A DNA stretch of 64,000 nt. Origin: Planctomycetota bacterium. Lineage in GTDB: Bacteria > Planctomycetota > Planctomycetia > Pirellulales > Pirellulaceae. Under the pieces are notes generated by a model. It saw nothing but the letters and a program-made list of their open reading frames with translations. It did not search any database and was not told where the DNA came from. This document shows, in pieces, positions 45,582 through 54,857 of the stretch (its first letter is position 1; each line of letters starts with the position of its first letter). Made by a program: the position numbers and the translations under genes. The stretch spans positions 1 to 64,000 of the forward strand of contig VGZA01000033.1 in assembly GCA_016872775.1 (NCBI GenBank), in the 5' to 3' direction.

Positions 45582-46361
45582 TTACTTTTCAGTGTTTGTT
45601 GACAACCGCTTCGCCGCGGCCTGATCCAGGAACCACTCGTAATCCCCGTCGATTGGACGGACTCCGCAAATCGGCAGCATGTGAGGATCCTCCGAGCGCT
45701 GCAGTGCCCGCGCCACCACTTCGCTTTTGGACTCGCCGGCAACCAGCACGATCACTGCGCCTGCGGCGTTCACGACCGGTAACGTGACCGTGATACGATC
45801 GACGGGCGGCGGCAAGACCCCTGGCGCAGCCGCCGCCACATACTGCCGGACCGCATCCAGGGTCGGGGCGCCTGGAAACAACGAGGCGACATGCCCGTCG
45901 CTGCCGATGCCCAGCAGTATCAGGTCGAAGGCCGGCGGTCCGCCAGCGACGACGGGCGGAACCGTCGCAAGCATCGACTGCTCATACTGCGCGGCCGCTT
46001 GTTCCGGCGGCAACGTCACCGGAACCGCGTGCACGCGCGATTCTGGAATGGCGACGTGCCGCAGCAACGTACGCTGAGCCATCGCAAAATTGCTGCGCGG
46101 GTCATCGAGTGCAACCAGACGTTCGTCGCCGAAGAAAACCTCGACGCGACGCCAGTCGAGCACGTCGCGATAGCGTTCCACCAGCATCCGGTAGAGCAGT
46201 TCCGGAGTCGAGCCACCCGCCAGAGCCAGCACAAATCTGGAGCGGGCTGCGATTGCCCGCTGCGCGATTTCCACAACGCGCGACGCCGCCCGCTTCGCCA
46301 GTTCCTCGGCGTCCGCGGCAAAAAACAATCGCGGCGCATCGATTCGTTTCGTCGATTCCAT
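45582..46361 (-). CDS. pgl: 6-phosphogluconolactonase
   Basis: ATG 46361 gives a 259-residue enzyme; the open frame to 46433 adds an unsupported leader. The family motifs are FVLALAGGSTPELLYRML near the N-terminus (sugar-phosphate binding loop), VEVFFGDERLVALDDPRSNF, and FDLILLGIGSDGHVASLFPG (active-site histidine). It hydrolyses 6-phosphogluconolactone in the pentose phosphate pathway. It sits between a flavoprotein and an amidase gene on the same strand and may be read with them; the surroundings give no other pentose phosphate gene. Confidence 0.93.
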   Translation of the reverse strand: MESTKRIDAPRLFFAADAEELAKRAASRVVEIAQRAIAARSRFVLALAGGSTPELLYRMLVERYRDVLDWRRVEVFFGDERLVALDDPRSNFAMAQRTLLRHVAIPESRVHAVPVTLPPEQAAAQYEQSMLATVPPVVAGGPPAFDLILLGIGSDGHVASLFPGAPTLDAVRQYVAAAAPGVLPPPVDRITVTLPVVNAAGAVIVLVAGESKSEVVARALQRSEDPHMLPICGVRPIDGDYEWFLDQAAAKRLSTNTEK

Positions 46362-46451
46362 CGGCAATCGCAGGCCGCGGGACTTGAGCCCGCTTGAGTG
46401 CCAACCCCAAGTCCTAGCTATTACAAAGCACAAGTATGCACCGGTTCAGGA

Positions 46452-47744
46452 TCATTGACCACTGCCCAAGCTGGACGGAATCGGGTTTGCCAGCAACTGG
46501 GACCCCGCGACCCAACCGGTGCTGAATGCCGCTTGAAAATTGTATCCGCCGATCGGTCCGTCCAGGTCGAGGATCTCGCCCGCGAAGTACAGCCCAGGCT
46601 GCAGCCGGCTTTGCAACGTATTCGGGTCGACCTCGTCCAGGGCAACCCCACCGGCCGTCACTTCCGCTTTAGGATAGCCCAACGTTTCCGTGATCTCGAT
46701 CGGAAGGCACTTCAGCAACTGACCGAGCCGCTGCAATTCGGATCGCGAAACTTCCGCGCCTCGCCGATTCGGATCGAAGCTGCCCAACGCCAGGATCGTG
46801 TCGGCCATCCGTTGCACTGTCACCCCGCCAAGAATATTTGCCAGCTGTTTCTTGCCCGCCGCGCGGCAGGCATCCCGCAGCCGTTCCACCAGGCTTTCCA
46901 GGCTCGTCCGTGGAAACAGGTCACACTCGACGGTCACACGCGCATCGGGCGCGGCATACGACACGTAACGGCTCACATTCATCGGCGCCGGTCCCGAAAT
47001 TCCGAAGTGGGTGAAGACCATACCGGCCGACGCCGTCGCCGGCTCGCCCGCGGTGGCAGCAACCGATTCGCTGCGGTCAATTCGCAGCCGCAGCCGCACT
47101 TCTTCCAGAGTGACGCCCTGCAATCCCGCGATCCAGGGACTGGGCGACCGAAGAGGCGCCAGCGCCGGCACGGTCGGGATAACTGTGTGGCCGAATTGCC
47201 GAGCCCAGGCATATCCGTCCCCGGTCGTACCGCAGCCGGGATACGAGAGGCCTCCGGTCGTCACGACCAGAGAACGCGTGGTAAGTACTCGCGTCGGCGT
47301 CCGCAACTGAAACCCACCGCGATACAACTCCACTTGCTGCAGCGGCTCTCCGGTCTCCATGACTGCAGAAGCGCGATGCAAGCGACGCAACAAGGCCTGC
47401 TGCACGTCGACGGCCGTATCGCTGCAAGGAAAGACCTTGCCGGTCCGCTCGACCTTGGTCGGAACGCCCTCTTCATGGAAAAGCTGTATCAGCTGCCGCG
47501 GGCCCAGTCGAGCCAGCGACGAGCGCAGAAACTTTCCCTGGGGACCGAACGCCGCCGCAATGCCCCGAGCGTCAGCGTCGTGGGTGAGGTTACAACGCGT
47601 GCCGCCGGACATGAGGATTTTCACGCCCGGCTTTCGGTTTTTCTCGAGCAGCAGCGTCCGCAATCCCCGCGCAGCGGCTCGCTCGGCGGCGATCAGGCCG
47701 GCCGCACCCGCTCCAACAACGACACAATCCCACTCCACCGACAT
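46452..47744 (-). CDS. BaiN/HI0933 family FAD-dependent oxidoreductase
   Basis: ATG 47744 begins SVEWDCVVVGAGAAGLIAAE, a Rossmann dinucleotide-binding motif (GAGAAG) for FAD. The family signature KILMSGGTRCNLTHD follows near residue 42, then VVTTGGLSYPGCGTTGDGY, FTHFGISGPAPMNVSRYV and the C-terminal LYFAGEILDLDGPIGGYNFQ with AFSTGWVAG. About 430 residues, full length. Members include BaiN-type flavoproteins; the substrate of most is unknown. It heads a leftward group with pgl and the amidase gene and is divergent from the CCA-adding enzyme gene across 87 bases. Confidence 0.93.
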   Translation of the reverse strand: MSVEWDCVVVGAGAAGLIAAERAAARGLRTLLLEKNRKPGVKILMSGGTRCNLTHDADARGIAAAFGPQGKFLRSSLARLGPRQLIQLFHEEGVPTKVERTGKVFPCSDTAVDVQQALLRRLHRASAVMETGEPLQQVELYRGGFQLRTPTRVLTTRSLVVTTGGLSYPGCGTTGDGYAWARQFGHTVIPTVPALAPLRSPSPWIAGLQGVTLEEVRLRLRIDRSESVAATAGEPATASAGMVFTHFGISGPAPMNVSRYVSYAAPDARVTVECDLFPRTSLESLVERLRDACRAAGKKQLANILGGVTVQRMADTILALGSFDPNRRGAEVSRSELQRLGQLLKCLPIEITETLGYPKAEVTAGGVALDEVDPNTLQSRLQPGLYFAGEILDLDGPIGGYNFQAAFSTGWVAGSQLLANPIPSSLGSGQ

Positions 47745-47831
47745 GCCGTTCGATTCTCCCCGGCCCGAACCGATTTGACAACCGGCGCGTCTTCCCCGGA
47801 AATGCAACTTAGATGCTACGATAGTCGATCG

Positions 47832-49136
47832 ATGCAATCCTCCAGTTTTTCGCAAAGCGATTCCAATCGGGCCTTCGCCGTCGAAGTGGTCCGACGGTTG
47901 CAGTCCGCCGGCTATCTGGCGTACTGGGCGGGCGGGTGCGTCCGCGATCAGCTGCGGGGCACCGTTCCCAAAGATTACGACGTGGCGACCAACGCTACGC
48001 CGGAAACCGTTCGCGGCCTGTTCGGCCACGGACGGACGCTGGCGATCGGCGCCGCATTTGGCGTGATTTCCTTGCTCGGCCCACGCGGAATCCGGCAAGT
48101 GGAAGTCGCTACATTCCGCCACGACAACGAATATTCCGACGGCCGCCATCCCGACTCCGTACGGTTCAGCGACCCGCGCGAGGACGCGCAACGTCGTGAT
48201 TTCACGATCAACGGATTGTTCTTCGATCCACTTACCGATCAAGTGCTGGACTTTGTCGGCGGACAGGCCGACCTGCAACAGGGCTTGATCCGTGCGATCG
48301 GGGATCCCTTCCGACGGTTTGACGAGGACAAACTCCGGATGTTGCGAGCCGTTCGATTCGCGGCAACGCTCGGCTTTCAAATTGAACCTCGCACGCTCGC
48401 GGCGATTCAGAAGCTCGCCGGCGAACTGGTGATTGTCAGCGCCGAGCGAATCGCCGGTGAAATGGAAAGGGTGCTGCTCGACGGCGCGCGCCGCCGCGGC
48501 GTGGAACTGCTGCGCGCGTCGAATCTGCTCGAGATCGTCATCCCGGAGCTCACCGTAATCGAGGAAGAAGATGCGGACAGGAACTGGGCCACCACGCTGG
48601 CAATCCTCGAACAGCTCGGCGACACCAGCTTCCCGGCCGCCATCGCCACACTCGTGCGAAACGCCGCGCCAATCGACCAGCGCCCAAGCGTCGGCGCTCA
48701 AGTCTGCCAACGTTGGCGCCTGTCCGCTGAAATCACGAAACGAACGGTCGCGTTGCTCAAGTACGAACCATCGATCCTCGAAGCCCGCCGACTGGCCTGG
48801 CCCCGACTGCAGCGACTGCTCGTCAAACCGTTCGCCACCGAACTGCTGGACTATACGGCAACGATCGCGCAGGTTCGTTTCTCCGGCGATCCTTCCGGTC
48901 CGGTGGGGGACGTCGAGTACTGTCGAGAGCGACTTGCCTGGCCGCAGCATCAACTCAACCCGCCGCCACTGATCAACGGCGACGACCTCGTTGCCTCGGG
49001 GCTGCAACCCGGTCCTCGTTTCCGGCAGATTCTCGAACAGATTCGAGACGCGCAGCTCGAGGGTCGAATCACCACCAGAGAGTCCGCACTTGCCATGGGA
49101 AAAATGCTGTCGTCAGCCCTCGGCGACGGTGAATGA
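47832..49136 (+). CDS. CCA tRNA nucleotidyltransferase / poly(A) polymerase family
   Basis: ATG 47832 starts a 434-residue class II nucleotidyltransferase. The head has YWAGGCVRDQLRGTVPKDYD then VATNATPE (GG motif plus the DxD metal site), and the neck has QVEVATFRHDNEYSDGRHPD, EDAQRRDFTINGLFFDP and the RNA-binding DEDKLRMLRAVRFAATLG. The C-terminal body is helical. It adds CCA to tRNA 3' ends or short poly(A) tails; class cannot be decided by eye. The open frame upstream to 46398 is antisense to the flavoprotein gene and is not part of it. Confidence 0.93.
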   Translation: MQSSSFSQSDSNRAFAVEVVRRLQSAGYLAYWAGGCVRDQLRGTVPKDYDVATNATPETVRGLFGHGRTLAIGAAFGVISLLGPRGIRQVEVATFRHDNEYSDGRHPDSVRFSDPREDAQRRDFTINGLFFDPLTDQVLDFVGGQADLQQGLIRAIGDPFRRFDEDKLRMLRAVRFAATLGFQIEPRTLAAIQKLAGELVIVSAERIAGEMERVLLDGARRRGVELLRASNLLEIVIPELTVIEEEDADRNWATTLAILEQLGDTSFPAAIATLVRNAAPIDQRPSVGAQVCQRWRLSAEITKRTVALLKYEPSILEARRLAWPRLQRLLVKPFATELLDYTATIAQVRFSGDPSGPVGDVEYCRERLAWPQHQLNPPPLINGDDLVASGLQPGPRFRQILEQIRDAQLEGRITTRESALAMGKMLSSALGDGE

Positions 49137-49246
49137 ACAACGTTCCGGATTTTTCCCGGCGCATTGACGGTCGTGGTTTCGTCTGTTCCATTGAACACCC
49201 CTTCGCCATCCCGTTCATTTCCTGCCGTCATCGGAGACGCGAACCT

Positions 49247-51397
49247 ATGGACCGGCGCGCCGCTTCCCTGTTGGTATGTCCGATCGCCCCGCCATGCCGA
49301 CTTCGTCGATTGCTCGCGATTGCGATCTCGCTACTCGCCGTTGTCTCGGCCCTGCCCGACCTGCGTTCGCGAGCGGAAGAACCTGCGCCAGGCCAGGTCT
49401 TTCTCGACTTCATTCGCGCGCAAGCGGCGGCGGTGCGCGAGCAGGACAGGGCGCCACAGTCCCGGGAAGAATGGGAGAAACGCCGCGACCAGATCCGCGC
49501 GGGATTGCAGCAAGCATGGGGTCCGTTTCCGAACCCTCCCTGCGACTTGAATGCCCGCAAGCTCGGCGAATTACAACGCGATGGATATCGGGTCGAGAAG
49601 TGGATCTTTCAAACCCGCACCGACGTCTGGATGACCGCCAACTGTTACGTGCCGGACACCCCAGGAAAGCATCCGGCGATTCTTGCCGTTCATGGCCACT
49701 GGAAAGGGGCCAAGCAGGATCCCGTGCCCCAGCAGCGCTGTATCGGACCGGCCAAACTCGGATATGTCGTGCTGGCCGTCGATGCTTTCGGTGCCGGAGA
49801 GCGGGGATTGGGTAAGGCACTGGGTGAATACCATGGGGAGATGGTCGCGGCGACGTTGTTTCCGGTTGGTCTGCCGCTGTCCGGACTCCAGGTGTACGAG
49901 AACATGCGGGCGGTCGATTTCCTGCAGGCGCGCAGCGACGTCGACGGCAGTCGGATCGGCATCACCGGCGCCAGCGGAGGCGGAAATCAGTCGATGTACG
50001 CCGGTGCTTGGGACGACCGGTTTGCTGGCGTCGTCCCGGTCTGCTCGGTCGGCACCTACGATTCCTATCTTGGTGCGGCCTGCTGCATGTGTGAGGTTGT
50101 GCCGGGGGTGTTGCGTTTCACCGAAGAATGGGGAATCCTCGGATTGACGGCGCCGCGCGGACTGATGGTCGTCAACGCCAGCAAAGATGCGTTTCAGTTC
50201 TCGATCGGCGAGGCGACCAAGTCGCTCGCCGTCACGCGAACAATCTACGATCTTTACCAGCGTCCGGACGCGTTACGGCACGCGACGTTTGAATGGCATC
50301 ACGATTACAGCCAGGCGATGCGCGAAGCGATGTACGGTTGGATGAACCGCCACCTGCGCGAAGGCGGCAGTGACCAGCCGATTCCGGACCCGCTGATGAA
50401 GGTCGAGGATCCCGAGACGCTGCGATGTTACCCTGGCGATTCCCGGCCAGACGACTGGATGACGATTCCCAAGTTCGCTGCCAGGGAAGCGCGACAGATC
50501 CTCGGTTCGCGAAATTTTCCAGCGTCCGACGCCGAGCTAAACCGGCAGCGCGAGCAGCGTCGTTCCTCGCTGGCAAGACTGCTGGGCAATCCTCAAGTGA
50601 CCACGCCTCTGCAGAGCGCCTCTCGCCCAGCGCCGAACGGAGCCTCTCGAGCCTGGGACTTCAACGTGGAGCCGGGAATTCGCCTGGCGGCCGTGGAGCG
50701 ATCGGCGGCCGAACGCCACCACGGTGCCGAGGGCGATGCGACGGCCCGCGCCAGGACCGCAATTGTTATCGACTGCGACGGCGCCGAAAAAGCCCGGCAG
50801 CACCCGGTCGTGGAAAAACTCGCGATCGCCGGATGGTCGATTGTCACCTGCGACCTGCGCGCCACTGGCCCGTGGACCTGGAAAGCCGATGCGATCGGCC
50901 GAGCCCCCGATCACAACTCGGCCGAATGGTCGCTCTGGATCGGCCGACCGCTCGCCGGGCAATGGGCACTCGACATCCGCCGCCTGATCGACTCGCTGGT
51001 CGAATCCGATGCCGGCGCCACGCGCGAGATCGCCGTCGTCGGCATCGGACCCGCCGGCGTTCCCGCACTCTGTGCTTCCGCACTCGATGCCCGGATCGGC
51101 CGCCTGATCACCATCGATTCGCTGGCCAGCTATGTGACCGATCAACCCTACCAGGGTCAGCGACTCGGAATCATGATTCCCCGAATTCTGCCCGAGGTTG
51201 GCGACATCGCGCATCTCGCCGCATTGTCGCAAGCGGGACGAATCGTGATCGCGGGCGGCGTCCGGGGCAACGGAAATCCGCTCACCGCGGAAGAACTGCG
51301 GTCCACGTATCAGCCCGCATCCGACGTCGCCGCGAGGACGGGCCAGAATCTGCAATTGACTTCCCGCGACCGCATCGACGATCACCTTGGAAAGTGA
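49247..51397 (+). CDS. Secreted alpha/beta hydrolase with a degenerate second module
   Basis: ATG 49247 (with GGAGA about 9 bases upstream) gives a leader ending LLAIAISLLAVVSALP, so the protein is exported. The first module (about 45-385) is an acetyl-xylan-esterase-like hydrolase: AILAVHGHW (oxyanion loop), GITGASGGGNQSMY with the nucleophile serine in GASGG, and a late HHDYSQAMREAMYGW histidine. A second, shorter hydrolase-like module (about 460-716) has VVGIGPAGVPALCASAL where the nucleophile serine is proline, so it is probably inactive. About 716 residues. The gene stands alone; natural substrates are likely polysaccharide esters, by inference. Confidence 0.85.
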   Translation: MDRRAASLLVCPIAPPCRLRRLLAIAISLLAVVSALPDLRSRAEEPAPGQVFLDFIRAQAAAVREQDRAPQSREEWEKRRDQIRAGLQQAWGPFPNPPCDLNARKLGELQRDGYRVEKWIFQTRTDVWMTANCYVPDTPGKHPAILAVHGHWKGAKQDPVPQQRCIGPAKLGYVVLAVDAFGAGERGLGKALGEYHGEMVAATLFPVGLPLSGLQVYENMRAVDFLQARSDVDGSRIGITGASGGGNQSMYAGAWDDRFAGVVPVCSVGTYDSYLGAACCMCEVVPGVLRFTEEWGILGLTAPRGLMVVNASKDAFQFSIGEATKSLAVTRTIYDLYQRPDALRHATFEWHHDYSQAMREAMYGWMNRHLREGGSDQPIPDPLMKVEDPETLRCYPGDSRPDDWMTIPKFAAREARQILGSRNFPASDAELNRQREQRRSSLARLLGNPQVTTPLQSASRPAPNGASRAWDFNVEPGIRLAAVERSAAERHHGAEGDATARARTAIVIDCDGAEKARQHPVVEKLAIAGWSIVTCDLRATGPWTWKADAIGRAPDHNSAEWSLWIGRPLAGQWALDIRRLIDSLVESDAGATREIAVVGIGPAGVPALCASALDARIGRLITIDSLASYVTDQPYQGQRLGIMIPRILPEVGDIAHLAALSQAGRIVIAGGVRGNGNPLTAEELRSTYQPASDVAARTGQNLQLTSRDRIDDHLGK

Positions 51398-51488
51398 CGC
51401 GAGTACCTCGTGCTCCCGTTCTTCCTGCCACGAAGGGCAACGCTGTGAAGTATTTTTTCAGTGAATTGGGTAACGTCTCGCGCAATTT

Positions 51489-51505
51489 ACCCCGAAGGGG
51501 TTTTT
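51489..51505 (+). terminator. Possible intrinsic terminator after the alpha/beta hydrolase gene
   Basis: ACCCC, GAA, GGGGT is a 5-bp stem followed by a run of five T within 51501-51505. It lies 92 bases past the hydrolase stop. The stem is short, so the call is tentative. Confidence 0.4.
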
Positions 51506-51516
51506 CTACCGCGCAG

Positions 51517-51602
51517 CCGGAGGTTGCCGGTAGTCCGGCTACCTCCGGTGGACTGGGGCAAGATGCCCCAGACACGGGCAGAGGAAAGCTGGGGCAAGAT
51601 GC
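51517..51602. repeat. Interspersed repeat cluster: two hairpins and a partial repeat
   Basis: CCGGAGGTTGCCGG (51517-51530) pairs with CCGGCTACCTCCGG (51535-51548) over 14 bases with one mismatch. CTGGGGCA-AGA-TGCCCCAG (51553-51571) is a perfect 8-bp hairpin, and its left half plus loop recurs as CTGGGGCAAGATGC at 51589-51602. These look like the short repeats common between planctomycete genes. Confidence 0.7.
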
Positions 51603-51717
51603 GCGCCGGCGGTCGAGCGCAACGGGCAGTCGACACTCGTGGGCCTGCCGAGACCGCAACGGATGCGACGTTGCGTCGTGGTGGCTTCGCGGCTCGGCGC
51701 GGCCAGTAACCCGCGCA

Positions 51718-53055
51718 TCATCGTGGTCGCTGATCCTGGATTTCGAACATCATTCCCCGGATTGAGTTTTCGGCGATCTGTATGCCGCGCGTATCGGGTC
51801 CCACACGAATCCCAATCCGTTGCTCTGCGGGCCGGTCGTCCCGAATGGTGTTCCGTACCACGCTGATCTCTTCTGTCTCGCCCTGGATATCCACCGCGAT
51901 CCCCGACTGCTGGGCCCCGTTATTTTCCAGTGTATTCGCTTCCACCCGGTTGCGATGCGGAGCAAACGCTTTGCCCCGCTCGGGCCGGAACAAGATTCCG
52001 ACATCGGTGCTGTTCCGCACGATGTTCTGGGCGATCCGATTGTCGGTATCGCGGTGGCCGACAGAAATCCCGCATTTGTTTCCTTCGAGCAAGTTCCCTT
52101 CGGCCAGGCCATACTTCACTCCCCAGCAGAAGAAAATGCCGATGTTATTGTCGCGCAGCCGATTATTGCGCATCACGGGTCGTTGTGAGCCGGACCCCGG
52201 GTGCAGTCCCAGTCCGGCGTGGCCATGGCTGTGGCAGTCCTCGACGACGACATCATGGCAGATCTGCCAACTGAACCCATCGCCGTTGTAGTTCCGGGCC
52301 GTCACCGATCGCATTTTGATTCGGTTGCAATCCTGCAGAAAAATGCAACCGGCGTAGTTGCCATCCAAATTTTCGTTTTGGTCCCGATTGCCCTCAAGTA
52401 CCAGATTCTCGATGACCACGTCGGCAATTTCGTCGCCGCTCAACAACGGAAACAGCGTTGCGATGGTGCTCTCTCCTTGGGTCCAGAAGTTGTTCCGCAG
52501 CGCGCGATCCAGCTTGAACCGGTGGCCACTCCTGGCAACCAGTGTCCGTTTCACGACATCCTGGCCGCCGTTGTGAGGATTCCTGGTGCGCAGGCAGACA
52601 CCATCGCCCACTTGAAAACCGTCGGCGTTTTGCAGCGTGACCTCCTGATCGTACCAATCGGAGTCCAGCGCAAGTCGGGTCTTGCGGGACGGCTCTTTGA
52701 TGCAGACCGATTCGTCTCCGCTGCCGAGCAGCCGGACGCGCGAACGCAGGTAGACCGCATTGCGGAACTTGTAGGTACCAGGCAGCAGCCGTACGGTTCC
52801 GCCCCCCAGACGCGCCACGTAGTCCACGGCGGCTTGAATGGCCCGCTCGGAATTGCCACAAAGATCGGCGTCCCGATTGCCCACGGTAATCGTCAGCCGT
52901 TCTGTCCATGCCGGTTCCACGGCTTCGTCGCCCGAAGTCGCCCGGGGCTCCACGACGCGCGGGGGTTCGTCGCCAGCTCCGGCACAATGCGCGCCTCCGC
53001 AGAGTGCGACACCTCCGACAGCGATTCCCAGAAACGAACGCCGCGAATGGGACAT
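51718..53055 (-). CDS. Secreted right-handed parallel beta-helix protein
   Basis: ATG 53055 has AGGAGG 8 bases upstream. The leader SHSRRSFLGIAVGGVALCGG is a twin-arginine or Sec signal. The mature chain (about 50-445) shows the beta-helix repeat pattern, with AIQAAVDYVARLGGGTVRLL (pectate-lyase-3-like start), then runs of N-rich turns: NLVLEGNRDQNENLDGNY, NRLRDNNIGIFF, NLLEGNKCGISV and NTLENNGAQQSGIAV. Such proteins bind or cleave polysaccharides. It begins 10 bases after the ZIP transporter stop and ends the leftward trio (NHL-ZIP-beta-helix). Confidence 0.88.
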   Translation of the reverse strand: MSHSRRSFLGIAVGGVALCGGAHCAGAGDEPPRVVEPRATSGDEAVEPAWTERLTITVGNRDADLCGNSERAIQAAVDYVARLGGGTVRLLPGTYKFRNAVYLRSRVRLLGSGDESVCIKEPSRKTRLALDSDWYDQEVTLQNADGFQVGDGVCLRTRNPHNGGQDVVKRTLVARSGHRFKLDRALRNNFWTQGESTIATLFPLLSGDEIADVVIENLVLEGNRDQNENLDGNYAGCIFLQDCNRIKMRSVTARNYNGDGFSWQICHDVVVEDCHSHGHAGLGLHPGSGSQRPVMRNNRLRDNNIGIFFCWGVKYGLAEGNLLEGNKCGISVGHRDTDNRIAQNIVRNSTDVGILFRPERGKAFAPHRNRVEANTLENNGAQQSGIAVDIQGETEEISVVRNTIRDDRPAEQRIGIRVGPDTRGIQIAENSIRGMMFEIQDQRPR

Positions 53056-53065
53056 GGTCGTCCTC

Positions 53066-53995
53066 CTAATGCACAGGCTCGAGGAACCCCGAAAGGACCG
53101 CCAACCCGACGCCCAGCAGCAACGCTACCGACAAAGGCAAGCAATCGTGCTGGTGGAAATGGACCTCGGGCAACAAGTCACCCAGGGAGATACAGAGGAA
53201 TACCCCTGCGGAGAAAGCCAGGGCCAGCCCCAGCAACTCATGCTGCGTACCGACGTGCAGACGCGTGCCCATCAGAAACAACAGCGCTCCCAAAGGGCAC
53301 ATCAACGCAAAACCGCAATTTACCAGCCACTGCCGCAGCCTGGACCACCCGGCCGCGGACATCAGCGTGGCGATCGACATCGCGTCGAGCGGTTTGTGCA
53401 GCATGATCGCCAGAAACGTCCCGACCCCGGCCAGGCCGGTTAGCGCAGCATCGTTTTCCGTCGTCTCGACCGCGACGCTGGCACCGAGCGCCATGCCGTC
53501 GATCAAGGTGTGAATCGATAGTCCGAGCGCCAATCCGGTCCAGCGCATATCCAACTGGGAGGGATTCCGAGGGCGCGCTTCGGAATGGGCTTGGGAATGG
53601 CTATGGCTGTGATCGTGGCCGCAACTGCCGCCCGCATGCGCCTCAGGCAGCACGGGTGGTAATTCCAAGCCGGTATCGGATCCATCGGACACCGGCAGCG
53701 GCTCATCGTGACCGTGGTGCTGATGGAAGTGAAAGACCCGGATCAAGAAGAACATCGCCAGCAGTCCCGCCAGCACCCCCCCCACCGCCCATTCGATCGA
53801 CGGCAGATGCGCGGCCGCGTGCGGCAACATCTGCAATAACGAAACGCCGAGCATGAACCCGGCCACGAAACTCATCAGTAGCTGCATCGAGCGGTGGTTC
53901 AAACGTAGCCGCGAAGGAACCTCGCCACCGATCCAGGACGCGACCGTAATCAGGATGCAATAGGCCACCAGTAGCCACGCGGACCAGGGGAGCAT
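53066..53995 (-). CDS. ZIP family metal transporter
   Basis: The 309-residue membrane protein has about eight helices and the ZIP metal-site helices SIHTLIDGMALGASVAVE and MLHKPLDAMSIATLMSA (conserved His, Asp and Glu). Between helices 3 and 4 lies a long His-rich loop (HFHQHHGHDE, CGHDHSHSHSQAHSEA) that should bind zinc or a similar ion in the cytoplasm. ZIP proteins import divalent metals. Start ATG 53995, only 7 bases after the stop of the NHL-like gene and 10 bases before the beta-helix gene, so all three are one operon. Confidence 0.92.
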   Translation of the reverse strand: MLPWSAWLLVAYCILITVASWIGGEVPSRLRLNHRSMQLLMSFVAGFMLGVSLLQMLPHAAAHLPSIEWAVGGVLAGLLAMFFLIRVFHFHQHHGHDEPLPVSDGSDTGLELPPVLPEAHAGGSCGHDHSHSHSQAHSEARPRNPSQLDMRWTGLALGLSIHTLIDGMALGASVAVETTENDAALTGLAGVGTFLAIMLHKPLDAMSIATLMSAAGWSRLRQWLVNCGFALMCPLGALLFLMGTRLHVGTQHELLGLALAFSAGVFLCISLGDLLPEVHFHQHDCLPLSVALLLGVGLAVLSGFLEPVH

Positions 53996-54002
53996 AGGCG
54001 AC

Positions 54003-54857
54003 TTACTTATTCCGCGTCAAAGGTATTTTGAACATCATGCCGTTGCTGTCGACTTGAATCAGCGACTTGGCACGCGGGTCGGCAACCAACAGATTATCAC
54101 CGCGCAACGCGATCCCGACTGGATTATCCAGCGGTTGCCCTTGAGCATACTTCACCGGGTCTTTGGCCAGGTCGATTTTCCAGACCGTTCGGTCGTAACC
54201 GTCCGTAACAAAGGCGGTCTCGTTGCTGTTGACGGCAATCTGGTGGGGAAACGTGAAGGGTGTTCCCTTGACAACCGACTCCCTGTTCTTGCCGTCCGGC
54301 GACAAGCGGATGACCTGATCGCCCGCCTGCGAAACGACCCAGAGCCGATTGGACTTGTCGAGCGCGATCCCGCGCGGCGGCGGCACATCGGCGAACTTCT
54401 CCGGCTTCGCGCCCGGACGAACCTTCCAGATACAACGCAGCTCCAGATCGGCCACAAAAAAGTCGCCGGCTTCGGTCGCGACCACACTCATCGGCATTTC
54501 GATCAGCTCTTCCGAAATCGGCGTCAGCTCGCCCGAGGACGGCACCTGGAACAGATTGCGAGCTGCCGTGCAGCCAGCCCAAACCCGCTGCTGATGATCC
54601 AACGTCAGGCAACGCACCCGGTTCAGCGGGGAACGAAACTGCTTGCTGGCCTGGTAGTGGACCGAGAGCTCATTTCCTTCGAGTTTGAGAATCCCTGGCA
54701 GATTCAAATCGGCAATATAGATCGGGCCCTCGGCCTGGCAGGCGACCGCGATCGGATAAATCGCGTCCACGGCGTTCGCCGATGCGATCGGTGCGATCAA
54801 GGTCGAAAAAAATGTCAACAGCCAAACCAGCCGGACCGATGCTACGCTGACTCTCAT
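54003..54857 (-). CDS. Secreted NHL/SMP-30-like beta-propeller protein
   Basis: ATG 54857 (preceded by AAGGGG) gives the leader RLVWLLTFFSTLIAPIASA, a signal peptide. The mature part is built of propeller repeats: GPIYIADLNLPGILKLEGNE, HQQRVWAGCTAARNLFQVP, AGDFFVADLELRCIWKV, SNRLWVVSQAGDQVIRLSPD and ETAFVTDGYDRTVWKIDLA. About 284 residues. It has no recognisable catalytic site and may be a ligand-binding or lactonase-like protein. It leads the leftward operon with the ZIP transporter and the beta-helix protein. An earlier in-frame start at 54935 gives a leader without a signal peptide. Confidence 0.82.
   Translation of the reverse strand: MRVSVASVRLVWLLTFFSTLIAPIASANAVDAIYPIAVACQAEGPIYIADLNLPGILKLEGNELSVHYQASKQFRSPLNRVRCLTLDHQQRVWAGCTAARNLFQVPSSGELTPISEELIEMPMSVVATEAGDFFVADLELRCIWKVRPGAKPEKFADVPPPRGIALDKSNRLWVVSQAGDQVIRLSPDGKNRESVVKGTPFTFPHQIAVNSNETAFVTDGYDRTVWKIDLAKDPVKYAQGQPLDNPVGIALRGDNLLVADPRAKSLIQVDSNGMMFKIPLTRNK

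Larger units (their letters stand above)
51398..51717. other. Intergenic, 320 bases, with a weak terminator and interspersed hairpins
   Basis: It holds the ends of two convergent genes. After a short terminator-like hairpin it contains two strong inverted repeats and a partial copy of the second one (listed separately). No coding potential is seen. Confidence 0.6.

Noticed and set aside
46398-47831. Upstream extension of the CCA-adding enzyme frame to 46398
   Set aside because: The added part is antisense to the flavoprotein gene. The real protein starts at 47832, where the family motifs begin.
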